A DNA stretch of 23,596 nucleotides from JAZKIX01 sp040384645 (GTDB taxonomy: Bacteria; Pseudomonadota; Gammaproteobacteria; Burkholderiales; Burkholderiaceae_D), in assembly GCA_040384645.1 (NCBI GenBank), contig JAZKIX010000024.1, forward strand, positions 1 through 23,596. Reading direction: 5' to 3'. Of the stretch, positions 6,904 through 15,550 are shown in pieces. Both the position numbers and the translations under genes were made by a program. Numbering within the stretch: position 1 is the stretch's first letter; every line of letters starts with the position of its first letter. The notes under the pieces are model-generated. The model saw only the letters and a program-made list of their open reading frames with translations. It searched no databases and was not told the origin of the DNA.

Positions 6904-8160
6904 ATGACCAGCACCCGTATTCCCATCTTGCCGGCCAATGCAAACCCGGCTGCATCAGAACTGCCAGCGGTGGTGCCGAAAGAGGTTTCCTCGTACCTTA
7001 AACCTGGCGCGCTGCAACTGGCAGCATTGCCGCCCTTGTCGCTGTATATCCATTTCCCGTGGTGCGTTAAAAAATGCCCGTACTGCGATTTCAATTCGCA
7101 TGAAGCCACCGGCAGCTTCCCGGAAGAGGAATATCTGGCCGCATTACGCGCCGATCTGGAAGCGGCCTTGCCGCTGATCTGGGGCCGTAAAATCTACACC
7201 ATCTTCATCGGTGGCGGCACTCCAAGCCTGATGTCGGCCAAGGGTTTGGACCGGCTTTTATCCGATGTCCGCACTTTGCTACCGTTGGATGGCGCCGCCG
7301 AAATCACGATGGAAGCCAACCCAGGCACCTTCGAGGCAGAGAAATTCAAGTCTTATCGCGCCAGCGGCATCAACCGGCTGTCGATTGGGGTTCAAAGTTT
7401 TAACGGCCAACATCTGCAAGCTTTGGGCCGGATTCACGACGACCATGAGGCTCGGCGCGCGGTCGAAATTGCGCAAAACAATTTCGATAATTTCAACCTC
7501 GATTTGATGTATGCGCTGCCATCCCAAACGCTGGCGCAAGCGCAGCAAGACCTGGCAACGGCCCTCAGTTTCGCGCCGCCGCATTTGTCGCTATATCACC
7601 TGACACTGGAGCCCAATACCTATTTTGCGAAATTTCCACCTACAGTGCCGGACGATGATGCCAGCGCCGAAATGCAAGATATGATCGCCGAATTAACGCA
7701 AACAGCTGGCTACGGGCAATACGAAGTGTCGGCCTACGCGCATGCCGGGCGGCAGGCGCGCCACAATTTGAATTATTGGCAGTTTGGCGACTATCTGGGC
7801 ATCGGTGCCGGTGCGCATTCAAAAATTTCTTTCCCGCACCGGGTAATACGGCAAATGCGTTTCAAGCAGCCCAAGGCGTATCTGGCGCAAGCGCGATTAG
7901 GCAATGTCATACAAGAAGAGGCCGAAATCGGCCGCGACGATCTCGGCTTTGAATTCATGCTCAATGCCTTGCGTTTGACCGGCGGCGTCGACGTGAATTT
8001 ATTTTCTGAGCGCACCGGACTGGCATTGAGCGCGATTGAAAAGTCACTTGATCAGGCAGAAACAAAAGGCCTGTTGTATCGGGATCACAAATTGATCAAA
8101 CCGACCCCGCTTGGGCAGCGATTTTTAAATGATTTGCAGCAGATGTTTTTGACGGATTAG
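6904..8160 (+). CDS. hemW: HemW, radical-SAM heme chaperone
   Basis: A 418-residue radical SAM protein, once annotated as oxygen-independent coproporphyrinogen oxidase but now regarded as a heme chaperone. The 4Fe-4S motif is CVKKCPYCDF (C54, C58, C61, with F63 where HemN has a fourth Cys), the HemW-type signature. Other blocks are IFIGGGTPSLM, ITMEANPGTFE, INRLSIGVQSF, NLDLMYALPSQT, LEPNTYF, YEVSAYA, HNLNYWQFGDYLGIGAGAHSK and the C-terminal winged-helix part. About 40 poorly conserved residues precede LSLYIHFPWC, so the ATG at 6904, with no clear ribosome binding site, could be replaced by a later start. The rdgB-hemW order is common in proteobacteria. Confidence 0.95.
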   Translation: MTSTRIPILPANANPAASELPAVVPKEVSSYLKPGALQLAALPPLSLYIHFPWCVKKCPYCDFNSHEATGSFPEEEYLAALRADLEAALPLIWGRKIYTIFIGGGTPSLMSAKGLDRLLSDVRTLLPLDGAAEITMEANPGTFEAEKFKSYRASGINRLSIGVQSFNGQHLQALGRIHDDHEARRAVEIAQNNFDNFNLDLMYALPSQTLAQAQQDLATALSFAPPHLSLYHLTLEPNTYFAKFPPTVPDDDASAEMQDMIAELTQTAGYGQYEVSAYAHAGRQARHNLNYWQFGDYLGIGAGAHSKISFPHRVIRQMRFKQPKAYLAQARLGNVIQEEAEIGRDDLGFEFMLNALRLTGGVDVNLFSERTGLALSAIEKSLDQAETKGLLYRDHKLIKPTPLGQRFLNDLQQMFLTD

Positions 8161-8189
8161 CCTGCTGCACGTCTAGGAATAGTAATTTT

Positions 8190-8278
8190 TAGGGGGTATA
8201 TAGAGAAATAGCTAGTCTCCCGCAGACGTTTAAAGGCGCTTTAAAAATACATGGGGTAGTATTTTTAAGGCCAAAACC
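8190..8278 (+). repeat. Copy 2 of the dispersed two-box repeat
   Basis: Starts TAGGGGGTATATAG (8190), has CCGCAG 29 bp later, then GGCGCTTTAAAAATAC and the inverted repeat TTAAAAATAC-atggggta-GTATTTTTAA. It shares 27 of 30 bases with copy 1 around the CGC-to-AATAC segment. It begins about 30 bp after the hemW stop. The first hairpin is not maintained here, the second is perfect. Confidence 0.85.
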
Positions 8279-8308
8279 AAGAAATTTTTCTACGTACATT
8301 CTCAAATG

Positions 8309-8337
8309 TTGCCGGTCTTCAATAACTAAATTACTAT
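8309..8337 (+). promoter_or_regulatory. Candidate sigma-70 promoter for the HDOD/GGDEF-EAL pair
   Basis: TTGCCG (8309-8314, 4/6) and TACTAT (8332-8337, 4/6) are separated by exactly 17 bp, about 40 bp before the ATG at 8379. A plausible but imperfect promoter. Confidence 0.33.
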
Positions 8338-8378
8338 TGTCGTTGCTTTATCGTGTTGCCCTACTCTAAAAAGACGAT

Positions 8379-9581
8379 ATGAACGAAATCGAGAGCAACG
8401 ACACATTTCTCCCCATCGCATCTTTGCAAGCCGTGGTCAATGACCACCACAAATGGGTAGCATTGGCGCTCCATATGGAAGCCGACAATGCTGTCAACCC
8501 ACACAATTTACTCGGACTTTTTACAGAACTTGCCTTGCACGATGCACTGGGCGGGATGGATTGCATCCTCGCTGTGGCGAATCCTTTAACGCTAGATTTA
8601 GACAAAATGATGCAATTGCCGGTGCGGCAAATCATTTTGTCTGTTTCGTTGGCAGCCTGTGTCGACGAAACAGTTCAACAAAAACTGCAACATTTGCAAG
8701 GACGCGGTTTCCGCATCCAATTGCACGGCTTGCCAGCACATGGTGCTGTATTGCCTAACGGTGTAACTAGTTTGGCGCTCGACTGTGCTGCAGGCATACC
8801 GCTGGGTTCTGCAGAGTGGTTGCATAAGCTGGGCGGACCGCATCTGGCTGAAAATATCGACGATTTGCTGCGCTTCGAAGAATGCCATCGCGCTGGATTT
8901 CAACGGTTTTCCGGTAACTACCCGCTGCATCCCGCTAGCAACGCACCCCGCAACGAAGGCACATCCCGCACCCGTTTGCTGTCTTTGCTTGGTTTGATCG
9001 CACGCGACGCTGAGTCGCGTGAGCTTGAAGCCTTGTTGAAGCAAGATCCGGCCTTGTCTTACCATTTGCTCAAGTTGGTTAATTCAGCAGCGTTCGCTTT
9101 GAAATCGCATATTTCCAGTTTCGGCCAAGCCATCAATCTGCTGGGACGGCGCCAACTGCAGCGTTGGCTGCAATTATTGCTCTATGCCGGGCAACAAGTT
9201 GACGGCAAAGCGAACCCACTGCTGCCGCGCGCAGCCTTGCGGGCACGGCTGATGGAGTCGATTTGCCAGAACTGTGGCGGCAATCGTGATGAGCAGGATC
9301 TCGCTTTCATGATCGGCATGTTTTCGCTGCTCGAAGTGCTATTCGTGATGCCGCTGAGCGAGATCATTGCGCCACTGAGCCTACCTGACGAGGCAGTGGT
9401 AGCGCTGCTGCATCATGAAGGCACACTTGGCTTGATGCTTAAATTGGTCGAGCATGCAGTGGGAGACAGTGCGCCGTTGACCCTGGATCACCTGGAAGGC
9501 TGCGAGATTGAACTGAAAACCTACTGGAGTTGTATCGAACAAGCCTGCCGTTGGGCGATTCAAGTCAGTCGGGATATGTAG
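8379..9581 (+). CDS. HDOD-domain protein with degenerate EAL-like N-terminus
   Basis: A 400-residue signalling protein. Residues about 198-390 form an HDOD domain (RTRLLSLLGLIARD, LLKQDPALSYHLLKLVNSAAF, SSFGQAINLLGRRQLQRW), a non-catalytic relative of HD phosphohydrolases. Residues 20-185 look like a strongly degenerate EAL fold (block LQGRGFRIQLHGL), which resembles the YuxH/CdgJ architecture; no EAL catalytic motif is present, so no phosphodiesterase activity is expected from it. The role is probably protein-protein signalling in c-di-GMP pathways, inferred from the architecture and from the coupled downstream gene: the TAG stop at 9579-9581 overlaps the GTG start of the PAS-GGDEF-EAL gene by one base. 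Confidence 0.82.
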   Translation: MNEIESNDTFLPIASLQAVVNDHHKWVALALHMEADNAVNPHNLLGLFTELALHDALGGMDCILAVANPLTLDLDKMMQLPVRQIILSVSLAACVDETVQQKLQHLQGRGFRIQLHGLPAHGAVLPNGVTSLALDCAAGIPLGSAEWLHKLGGPHLAENIDDLLRFEECHRAGFQRFSGNYPLHPASNAPRNEGTSRTRLLSLLGLIARDAESRELEALLKQDPALSYHLLKLVNSAAFALKSHISSFGQAINLLGRRQLQRWLQLLLYAGQQVDGKANPLLPRAALRARLMESICQNCGGNRDEQDLAFMIGMFSLLEVLFVMPLSEIIAPLSLPDEAVVALLHHEGTLGLMLKLVEHAVGDSAPLTLDHLEGCEIELKTYWSCIEQACRWAIQVSRDM

Positions 9582-11608
9582 TGGCAGATACCAGCGACCT
9601 GGAAGGCATAACGACTTGCACCACCTTGTGCGATGCTATTTGGAATCTTACTGGCGCTGCCTTACACCAAGCATTGGGGCAGATCGCAGGCAAGCTGCTC
9701 GATAGCCCAAATGGCCAATATTCAAACAGCCGGACACTCGGTGATGTGCCGCAGTCTGCCGGGATTACCATCGATATTGTCGAGCAAGATATCTATTTTG
9801 GTTCGTATTCCGTCTCTGGCCGAAACCAAGGTTATGGCGCCATCGAACGGCAACACCTCGTTAGCTTGGCTCAACTATCTGGCAAATTGCTGCACGCACA
9901 ACAAAAACTGACTTTTTTTAGTCATGCGGCAGAACAAAGGGCCGTCCAATTGCGGCAGCAAGAACAAATACTTGATCAGATTCATGAGTCGGTGATGACA
10001 ATGGATCGTATCGGTTTTATCACTAGCTGGAACAAGGGTGCAGAGCGTTTGTTCGGTTACACGGCGTCTGAAGTGTTGGGTCGCAATATCCTTTTCCTGT
10101 ATGAGGACGAAGACGAACATATCTATGATGCGTTCCTGGAGCAGGGCGGTCGCGAGATGGAGGTGCGCCGGCGCAAGAAATCCGGCGAAGTATTTTGGGC
10201 CAGCCTTAATTTATCCCCGCTACGTGATCCAGAAGGTAATGCCATTGGCCTGATTGGCTTCCTGAGCGATATCACTGAGCGCAAGCGGGCAGATGAACAA
10301 ATCCATCATCTGGCCTATTACGACGCCTTAACTGGCTTGCCCAACCGTACTTTGTTGATGAAATTGATCGATCAGGCACTCTCGATAGGGCAGCGCCGGC
10401 AGATGCACGGTTCCGTCTTATTCATCGATTTGAATCGTTTCAAGCCGATCAACGACACACTCGGGCATGCCGTAGGCGATCAGTTATTGCAACAGATCGC
10501 CATCCGATTTCGCACGGTGCTGCGCGATGCCGATGTCGTTGCCCGTTTGGGCAGCGATGAGTTCGCTGTGGCCTTATTTGATGTCGATCAGCATTACCAT
10601 GCCAGCCTGGTAGCGCAAAAGTTGTTGTCCGGGCTGGAAGTACCGTTCGTCATTAATAATCACGAATTACGTATTCGGGCCAGCATCGGAATCAGCGTCT
10701 ATCCACAAGATGGCCACAGTGGCGAAACCTTGCTACGGCTGGCTGATATTGCGATGTATCGTGCCAAGAAGGGCATAGAGAATATCGAAGGTGGTTACGC
10801 CTTCTACAGCGAGGACATGAACCAGCGCGCACTGGATCGACTGCACACTGAATCTGGCCTGCGGCGTGCGATTAAATTGAATGAGTTATTGCTCAATTAT
10901 CAGCCCAAGGTCGATTTGCGTAGCGGCCGCATCATCGGTGCCGAAGCGCTGGTGCGGTGGCTCCATCCGGAGTTGGGATTGATGGCGCCGGTCAATTTCA
11001 TACCTATAGCAGAGGAAACTGGCCTTATTGTGCAAGTAGGGGAGTGGGTGATGGAGGCTGCTTGCGCGCAAGCCCAAGCATGGCAACAAGTTGGGATTGC
11101 GCCATTTCGTATCGCGGTAAATGTTTCAGCAAGGGAATTTACCGCAGCTTTGCCGGCGCGTGTCATCTTAATGCTCCGGCGTTATGCACTGGCGCCGGAA
11201 TGGCTAGAATTGGAAATTACCGAAAGCACGCTGATGCAAGATATTGATCGCGTGACAGCAATCATGGATCAGATTTCTCAACTCGGCGTTACGCTTTCCT
11301 TGGATGATTTCGGCACCGGCTATTCGAGCTTGTCGTACTTAAAGCGGTTTCCGATCGATACGCTGAAAATTGACCGCTCATTTACCACTGGCATTCCGCA
11401 CGACATCAACGATTGTGCAATTGCCAGTACGATTATTAGCATTGCAAAGCAGCTCAAACATACTGTGATTGCCGAAGGCGTGGAAAATTTAGAGCAGCTA
11501 TTGTTTTTGCAACGCGCTGGCTGTGATGAAATGCAAGGTTACTTATTTTCACGACCGGTCCATCCAGACGAATTTGAAAATATGTTGCGCTCTGGTCAGC
11601 ATCTTTAA
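9581..11608 (+). CDS. PAS-GGDEF-EAL protein (c-di-GMP phosphodiesterase, GGDEF variant GSDEF)
   Basis: A 675-residue cytoplasmic protein with an N-terminal region of about 125 residues of no recognised type, a PAS domain with PAC-like end (130-235, SWNKGAERLFGYTASEVLGRN), GGDEF (241-405) and EAL (425-672). The EAL domain has every catalytic block: EALVRW (455-460), NVSAREF, LEITES (544-549), DDFGTGYSS (575-583), LKIDRSF (595-601), AEGVE (631-635) and QGYLFSRP. The GGDEF signature is GSDEF (324-328), while the product-inhibition I-site RDAD (315-318) is intact at the canonical 5-residue distance. Net phosphodiesterase activity is likely. The start is chosen as GTG 9581, which overlaps the upstream stop (TAGTG) and has GGGA 6 nt upstream; the frame also reads back to a TTG at 9530. 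Confidence 0.93.
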   Translation: MADTSDLEGITTCTTLCDAIWNLTGAALHQALGQIAGKLLDSPNGQYSNSRTLGDVPQSAGITIDIVEQDIYFGSYSVSGRNQGYGAIERQHLVSLAQLSGKLLHAQQKLTFFSHAAEQRAVQLRQQEQILDQIHESVMTMDRIGFITSWNKGAERLFGYTASEVLGRNILFLYEDEDEHIYDAFLEQGGREMEVRRRKKSGEVFWASLNLSPLRDPEGNAIGLIGFLSDITERKRADEQIHHLAYYDALTGLPNRTLLMKLIDQALSIGQRRQMHGSVLFIDLNRFKPINDTLGHAVGDQLLQQIAIRFRTVLRDADVVARLGSDEFAVALFDVDQHYHASLVAQKLLSGLEVPFVINNHELRIRASIGISVYPQDGHSGETLLRLADIAMYRAKKGIENIEGGYAFYSEDMNQRALDRLHTESGLRRAIKLNELLLNYQPKVDLRSGRIIGAEALVRWLHPELGLMAPVNFIPIAEETGLIVQVGEWVMEAACAQAQAWQQVGIAPFRIAVNVSAREFTAALPARVILMLRRYALAPEWLELEITESTLMQDIDRVTAIMDQISQLGVTLSLDDFGTGYSSLSYLKRFPIDTLKIDRSFTTGIPHDINDCAIASTIISIAKQLKHTVIAEGVENLEQLLFLQRAGCDEMQGYLFSRPVHPDEFENMLRSGQHL

Positions 11609-11693
11609 GATCGAACGTTCTTTTAGACATAGGATTTAATACGATTTCAATGAATTTTCTCTTCAGTTTCGGCCAAAAATGGAATGGCTTCGG

Positions 11694-11699
11694 TATAAT
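11694..11699 (+). promoter_or_regulatory. -10 box of the tRNA-Ser promoter
   Basis: A perfect TATAAT followed by the G/C-rich discriminator GACGCC, typical of stable-RNA promoters under stringent control. No convincing -35 hexamer is seen at 16-18 bp. Transcription would begin about 6 nt before the mature tRNA 5' end. Confidence 0.55.
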
Positions 11700-11712
11700 G
11701 ACGCCAACTAAA

Positions 11713-11802
11713 GGAAGTGTGGCCGAGTGGTTGAAGGCACTAGTCTTGAAAACTAGCGACGGTTTGCGCCGTTCGTGAGTTCGAATCTCACCGCTTCCGC
11801 CA
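11713..11802 (+). tRNA. tRNA-Ser (anticodon UGA)
   Basis: A 90-nt class II tRNA including encoded CCA. The acceptor stem GGAAGTG pairs with CGCTTCC (followed by G and CCA). The D-arm is GGCCGAGTGGTTGAAGGC. The anticodon stem CTAGT/ACTAG encloses the loop CTTGAAA, giving anticodon TGA (11747-11749). A long variable arm (GCGACGGTTTGCGCCGTTC) and the T-arm with GTTCGAATC follow. The long variable arm and anticodon identify serine, reading UCA and other UCN codons. It stands alone between the GGDEF-EAL gene and a strong terminator. Confidence 0.97.
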
Positions 11803-11832
11803 AATTGTGCTTTTCCGTGCCGTTAATGGAAT

Positions 11833-11873
11833 AAAAAATCCCGCGCTCTTCATTGAAGAGCGCGGGATTTTTT
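11833..11873. terminator. Strong bidirectional intrinsic terminator
   Basis: A perfect 19-bp inverted repeat: AAAAAATCCCGCGCTCTTC (11833-11851), loop ATT, GAAGAGCGCGGGATTTTTT (11855-11873). The G/C-rich core is flanked by A6 and T6, so it works on both strands. It terminates the tRNA-Ser transcript from the left and the DUF1631 transcript from the right. Confidence 0.93.
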
Positions 11874-11923
11874 ATGTTTGTTTTGCTGTATTTGAAGCGT
11901 ATCTTGATTTTTTGCCGCTACCT

Positions 11924-14116
11924 TTAAGCTACAGCAGTTTGGGTCATGCTGTCGTCATTAACTGCCGCACCTTCCAATGCCTTTGCAAGAGCCCGATTTA
12001 CCAAGCCATCCATTAACACTACGCGTACCTTGGTATCGCGGAATTCTTGTGCCAATTCTTCGGCAGATAAGGAGAACGCTTCTTGTTTGCTGTTGGTCGA
12101 AAAAATAAACAAAGTCCGTAACGGACTGATCCATGCCAACTTAACATGTTTCTTCGTACCGTCAGCCTGATCAAATTCAAGCCACATAGCCCGTTTTAAG
12201 CCATCCACCGTGAGTACCGAATCGTCGGCAACTGGTTCTGGCTGCGCGTTGGCACGTTTTTCCAAGCGACGTTCAGCCGCTTTTTTGGCGACATCTACTG
12301 CGATTTCAAGTTGGCGTTCAGGTGACAACTCTAGTGGTGCGCGAACGATCGAAGCATGGCATTCAGCCAGTTCGGCGAAAAACTGCAAGCGATCCGAATC
12401 TTCCCATTTAACAACGTTCAACCATTTGTTCAGCATCACAAGCATGGACGGCAGCTTAGCGATAAGTTCTTTACGTTGCTCCATCGTAATTTTCGGCTTT
12501 ACACTCCAAATCAAATCATCCATTGTTTGAAGTGCATTTTCCAGCGCCTGCGGCTTATCATCCTTGACGCTGTATGCAATCGTGAGAACCGGAATCCACT
12601 TTCTTTCTAAAAATGATTCGACAAATGCAACGACTTCTCCAGTGCCGATACGAACCGCAACCTCGCTGGTTGCCGATTTCTTTGCCTGAACGATTTTTTC
12701 TTGCTTAATTGCCTTGGTAATCGGCGCTGACAGTGCTTCGGTTGACGCCACTTCTTCTTGCTCGATATACGACTCAAGATCCGATACAACGTCCGCAAAA
12801 ACAGTTTTTTCTTGATCGAATTCCAGTTGAACCCGGTCAACATTGCGCTTCATCGCTTGAAACAACGGATCGGCTTGTCCTTTGTTTTTATTTAAACCCA
12901 TGCTCGACTTGGACATTAGTTCGATCATGCGTCGCGCAGGGTGCGACTCTTTGAAAAAGAACTCTTTGTCTGTAAGCGCTGCTTTTAGTACAGGGATTTG
13001 CAAAAAGCCGATCAAATCTTTTATTTCGCTCGGGATATGTTGATCATTGAATACCGAATCAAAAATCTGAGAAAGCAAATCAATTGTCTTCTCATCCACA
13101 TGCGTCAAAGCACCCTTAGGTGCTTGATCTTTAATGCGCGGTAAAAAACCCTCTGGACTGTGACCCACGTTGCTCTGCTTGGCTAATGAATTAGTAGCCA
13201 TTCGAGTTTGCCAATCCATCAAATAGCCGCTTAACTGCTTGCTAACTTGAGGTGATTGAGCAAAAAAATCCTGCGATATATTGGGAAATCCTTCTGTTGG
13301 CGCTGCTGAAAATCCACGCCCAGGTGTCGCATTCGATCCAGGAGAAAGAAGGCGCCGCAATTGTTCCGTGAGCTCTTCTTGTGATAACTCACCTTTTTTG
13401 GATGGGTCGCCATTGCTATCGGTTTTCTTGATTCGATAAGAGTCAACCGAGCCAGGCACAATATTCATCGCAATCAGGCGATTATTTAGGGCGCTGTAAA
13501 TGGCTGCCAGATCCAAGAATACTTCTGGGCGAAATAAAGGCAAAACAATTGATTGCGATTCAGGATTTGGATCGAATTCGCACCAAGCTTTGTGCATCAC
13601 CTCGATCAGTGCAGCAGGCCGAAAGGGATTTTGATTGGTTGCCATCTCATCCCGGCCAAGCAGACAGGCCATTCGAATATTTAACGCGGCGATCGCGTCG
13701 GCATTACTGAGTTCCATTGGTCGGGACAGGCCGGCGATTAATACCTTATTGTCCATTTCCTCGTAGGACACTAGTGACAATTCGCCATCGCACCGAGCCA
13801 GCTCAAATTTGAAAGAATGCTCCGTCGCATTCGCTTCACTTAGCAATAATTTTTCTATTAGCGCAGACGCAACATGAAAAAAAGCATAACCATTATTTTT
13901 AAGTAAATTTCCGACATTAAAACTTAGATTTGCTTCTTTCGCATCGCCACTTAATTCAGAAAATGACATCAGTGCGTCGGTTAAACGCGATGAAAAGCCA
14001 GAAAGTTGATCATTTACAAGACCTGATGCAATGGATACCAAGCTATGCAGTACCTCATTGGGCCGGAGCGGCGGCCCTTTCATGGTTTGGCTATTGATAT
14101 TTCTGATCGAACTCAT
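11924..14116 (-). CDS. DUF1631 family protein
   Basis: A 730-residue protein without signal peptide or transmembrane segments, recognised as DUF1631, a family of beta- and gammaproteobacteria with no established function. It is mainly helical by inspection. Family-like blocks are NPFRPAALIEVMHKAW, YSALNNRLIAMNIVPGS, the stretch around KLPSMLVMLNKWLNVVKW, and HASIVRAPLELSPE. The last ~93 residues (638-730: RAMWLEFDQADG, VKLAWISPLRTLFIFS, LSAEELAQEF, VNRALAKAL) look like a small beta domain resembling PilZ-like folds; this is an inference and the canonical PilZ motifs (RxxxR, DxSxxG) are not seen. The gene is visibly more A+T-rich than its neighbours. It may be transcribed with the receiver-domain gene upstream, but 345 bp separate them. 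Confidence 0.8.
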   Translation of the reverse strand: MSSIRNINSQTMKGPPLRPNEVLHSLVSIASGLVNDQLSGFSSRLTDALMSFSELSGDAKEANLSFNVGNLLKNNGYAFFHVASALIEKLLLSEANATEHSFKFELARCDGELSLVSYEEMDNKVLIAGLSRPMELSNADAIAALNIRMACLLGRDEMATNQNPFRPAALIEVMHKAWCEFDPNPESQSIVLPLFRPEVFLDLAAIYSALNNRLIAMNIVPGSVDSYRIKKTDSNGDPSKKGELSQEELTEQLRRLLSPGSNATPGRGFSAAPTEGFPNISQDFFAQSPQVSKQLSGYLMDWQTRMATNSLAKQSNVGHSPEGFLPRIKDQAPKGALTHVDEKTIDLLSQIFDSVFNDQHIPSEIKDLIGFLQIPVLKAALTDKEFFFKESHPARRMIELMSKSSMGLNKNKGQADPLFQAMKRNVDRVQLEFDQEKTVFADVVSDLESYIEQEEVASTEALSAPITKAIKQEKIVQAKKSATSEVAVRIGTGEVVAFVESFLERKWIPVLTIAYSVKDDKPQALENALQTMDDLIWSVKPKITMEQRKELIAKLPSMLVMLNKWLNVVKWEDSDRLQFFAELAECHASIVRAPLELSPERQLEIAVDVAKKAAERRLEKRANAQPEPVADDSVLTVDGLKRAMWLEFDQADGTKKHVKLAWISPLRTLFIFSTNSKQEAFSLSAEELAQEFRDTKVRVVLMDGLVNRALAKALEGAAVNDDSMTQTAVA

Positions 14117-14461
14117 GGCCGTGCCTGCTTTTCAAAGTATTGTGTCAACTCGAAATTTACTAATTTATTGTATTAACGACCCGTAGGAAGGAATCTTAAC
14201 GCTAATATTTCGTGATAAGCAGAGAACACTTTTGTGCTGTTCCTAGCAAGTAATACAAAATTGCAATGCTCCTATGTTGTACGCCATTTTGACAGGTTAT
14301 TTCTATAAGGCAATGAAATTCTATTAACGACAACCGATATTATTGAATTATTTCAAGCAAAATATTGCGTAAAATCAATTAAATCGTTAAATACAATTGG
14401 TGCGCATACATGCTTGTGTAACGTCGCCGTCAACGCTTTCAAAATCCGTTTGAATTTCCAA
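14117..14461. other. 345-bp A+T-rich intergenic region
   Basis: Lies downstream of the receiver-domain gene and upstream of the DUF1631 gene, both on the minus strand. No ORF, RNA gene, terminator or copy of the dispersed repeat was found. It probably contains the DUF1631 promoter, but no convincing -35/-10 pair was seen. A small imperfect inverted repeat (GAACACttttGTGctGTTC, about 14224-14242) could be an operator. Confidence 0.5.
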
Positions 14462-15337
14462 TCAATCAGCAGCTGAGACCCACTCCAGTTTTACGTCCCT
14501 AGCACTGGGTAGAAAACGGGCAATGGTCGCCAGTAACTCATTTTCGCTCACTGGTTTGCTCAAATATGCATCACAACCAGCCCAACTGCCACGGAATTTA
14601 TCAAACGCCGAAGATTTGCTGCTCAGCATTACAACGGCTGTGTTTTTTGTAATGTCGCTTGATTTAACACGTTTGCAGACTTGGTAGCCGTCTATTCCCG
14701 GCATTAAAATGTCCAAAAAAATACAGGTATATTTTTTTTGCTGAGCCATTTCGATAGCTTGTTCTCCATTTTCGGCATAGTCGACGTCGAATCGAAACGG
14801 CGCTAATTTGATACGCATGAATGCTCTGACGGTTGCGCTATCATCGACCACCAAAACCGATTCGGTGGCTCTAGGAGGGGCGTAAACTGCTTCTTCCGAT
14901 TCCTTTTTGTCAATCGTGCGTCGGTAGGATTGACCGTCCCATTGCGCCTCGCTCGGCTGGTGGCGCTTTGCGCGCTCAAGCAATGCCGCCTGCATCAATT
15001 CATCGAGCTGTCCAAACAAACGCATCCAATGAATCGGCTTCTGGATCATTGGCCAGGTGCTGCTTACGGGTGTGCGGCCAATGAGCACGGCGGGCGCGTG
15101 AATATTCGGTGATCGAAGCGCTAATTGCTGCAGCGCTTCCGCGTTTTCCGCATTTACCAGATATATATCCGTCCTATCGTTTTTGTCGGAAGGTTCGGAG
15201 TAGCAAAAGGAGCGTCGTCCGGTTAAACGGAAAGTCGACGCCAACATTGTTTTTTCTGCATCGGAAAATCCGAGCATTTCTAGAATGAAGCGACGGGTGT
15301 CGGCGCTGCTTTGTTCTGCTTGCGTGTTCTGCGTCAT
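14462..15337 (-). CDS. Two-part response regulator (degenerate N-terminal part plus CheY-like receiver)
   Basis: A 291-residue protein with no DNA-binding output domain. Residues 158-280 form a canonical receiver: acidic pair D165/D166 (VLVVDDSATVR), phospho-acceptor D209 (FLDILMPGIDGYQV), switch serine 239/240 (MLSSKS) and K261 (LSKPVSE). Residues 15-125 (FILEMLGFSDAEKTMLASTF, TDIYLVNAEN, APAVLIG) look receiver-like in secondary structure but lack the phospho-acceptor pattern. Without an output domain it probably acts by protein contact, as CheY/PilG-type regulators do; a role in twitching or chemosensory signalling is only a guess. No histidine kinase lies next to it. Confidence 0.85.
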   Translation of the reverse strand: MTQNTQAEQSSADTRRFILEMLGFSDAEKTMLASTFRLTGRRSFCYSEPSDKNDRTDIYLVNAENAEALQQLALRSPNIHAPAVLIGRTPVSSTWPMIQKPIHWMRLFGQLDELMQAALLERAKRHQPSEAQWDGQSYRRTIDKKESEEAVYAPPRATESVLVVDDSATVRAFMRIKLAPFRFDVDYAENGEQAIEMAQQKKYTCIFLDILMPGIDGYQVCKRVKSSDITKNTAVVMLSSKSSAFDKFRGSWAGCDAYLSKPVSENELLATIARFLPSARDVKLEWVSAAD

Positions 15338-15537
15338 GATAGATGGGCTCTATTCAAATAGGTATGTGAACAACTAAGGTGGTTGTTATGCAAATAGTAA
15401 CATGGCGTAATTTTTATCCGTCTTTTCATCGAACATTGATAGATATTGATTTAGGGATTTTGCCATCATATTTACTGAATCTATGGCTTACAATCTTTTT
15501 TTGTATTAATGCTTGAATTGCTTGCGTCGGCTCTCTT

Positions 15538-15544
15538 GGAGGTG
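15538..15544 (+). promoter_or_regulatory. Ribosome binding site that fixes the adenine deaminase start
   Basis: GGAGGTG, six bases before ATG 15551. It is the best ribosome binding site in the window and shows that the upstream in-frame extension back to 15509 is not translated from its own start. Confidence 0.85.
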
Positions 15545-15550
15545 AAAAAA

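Noticed and set aside
9530..9580. TTG start for the GGDEF-EAL gene giving a 692-residue protein
   Set aside because: It lies inside the HDOD gene; GTG 9581 overlaps the stop codon and has a ribosome binding site.
11713..11802. tRNA-Ser as the attachment site of an integrated element
   Set aside because: No integrase, no direct repeat of the tRNA 3' end and no phage-like genes in the following sequence.
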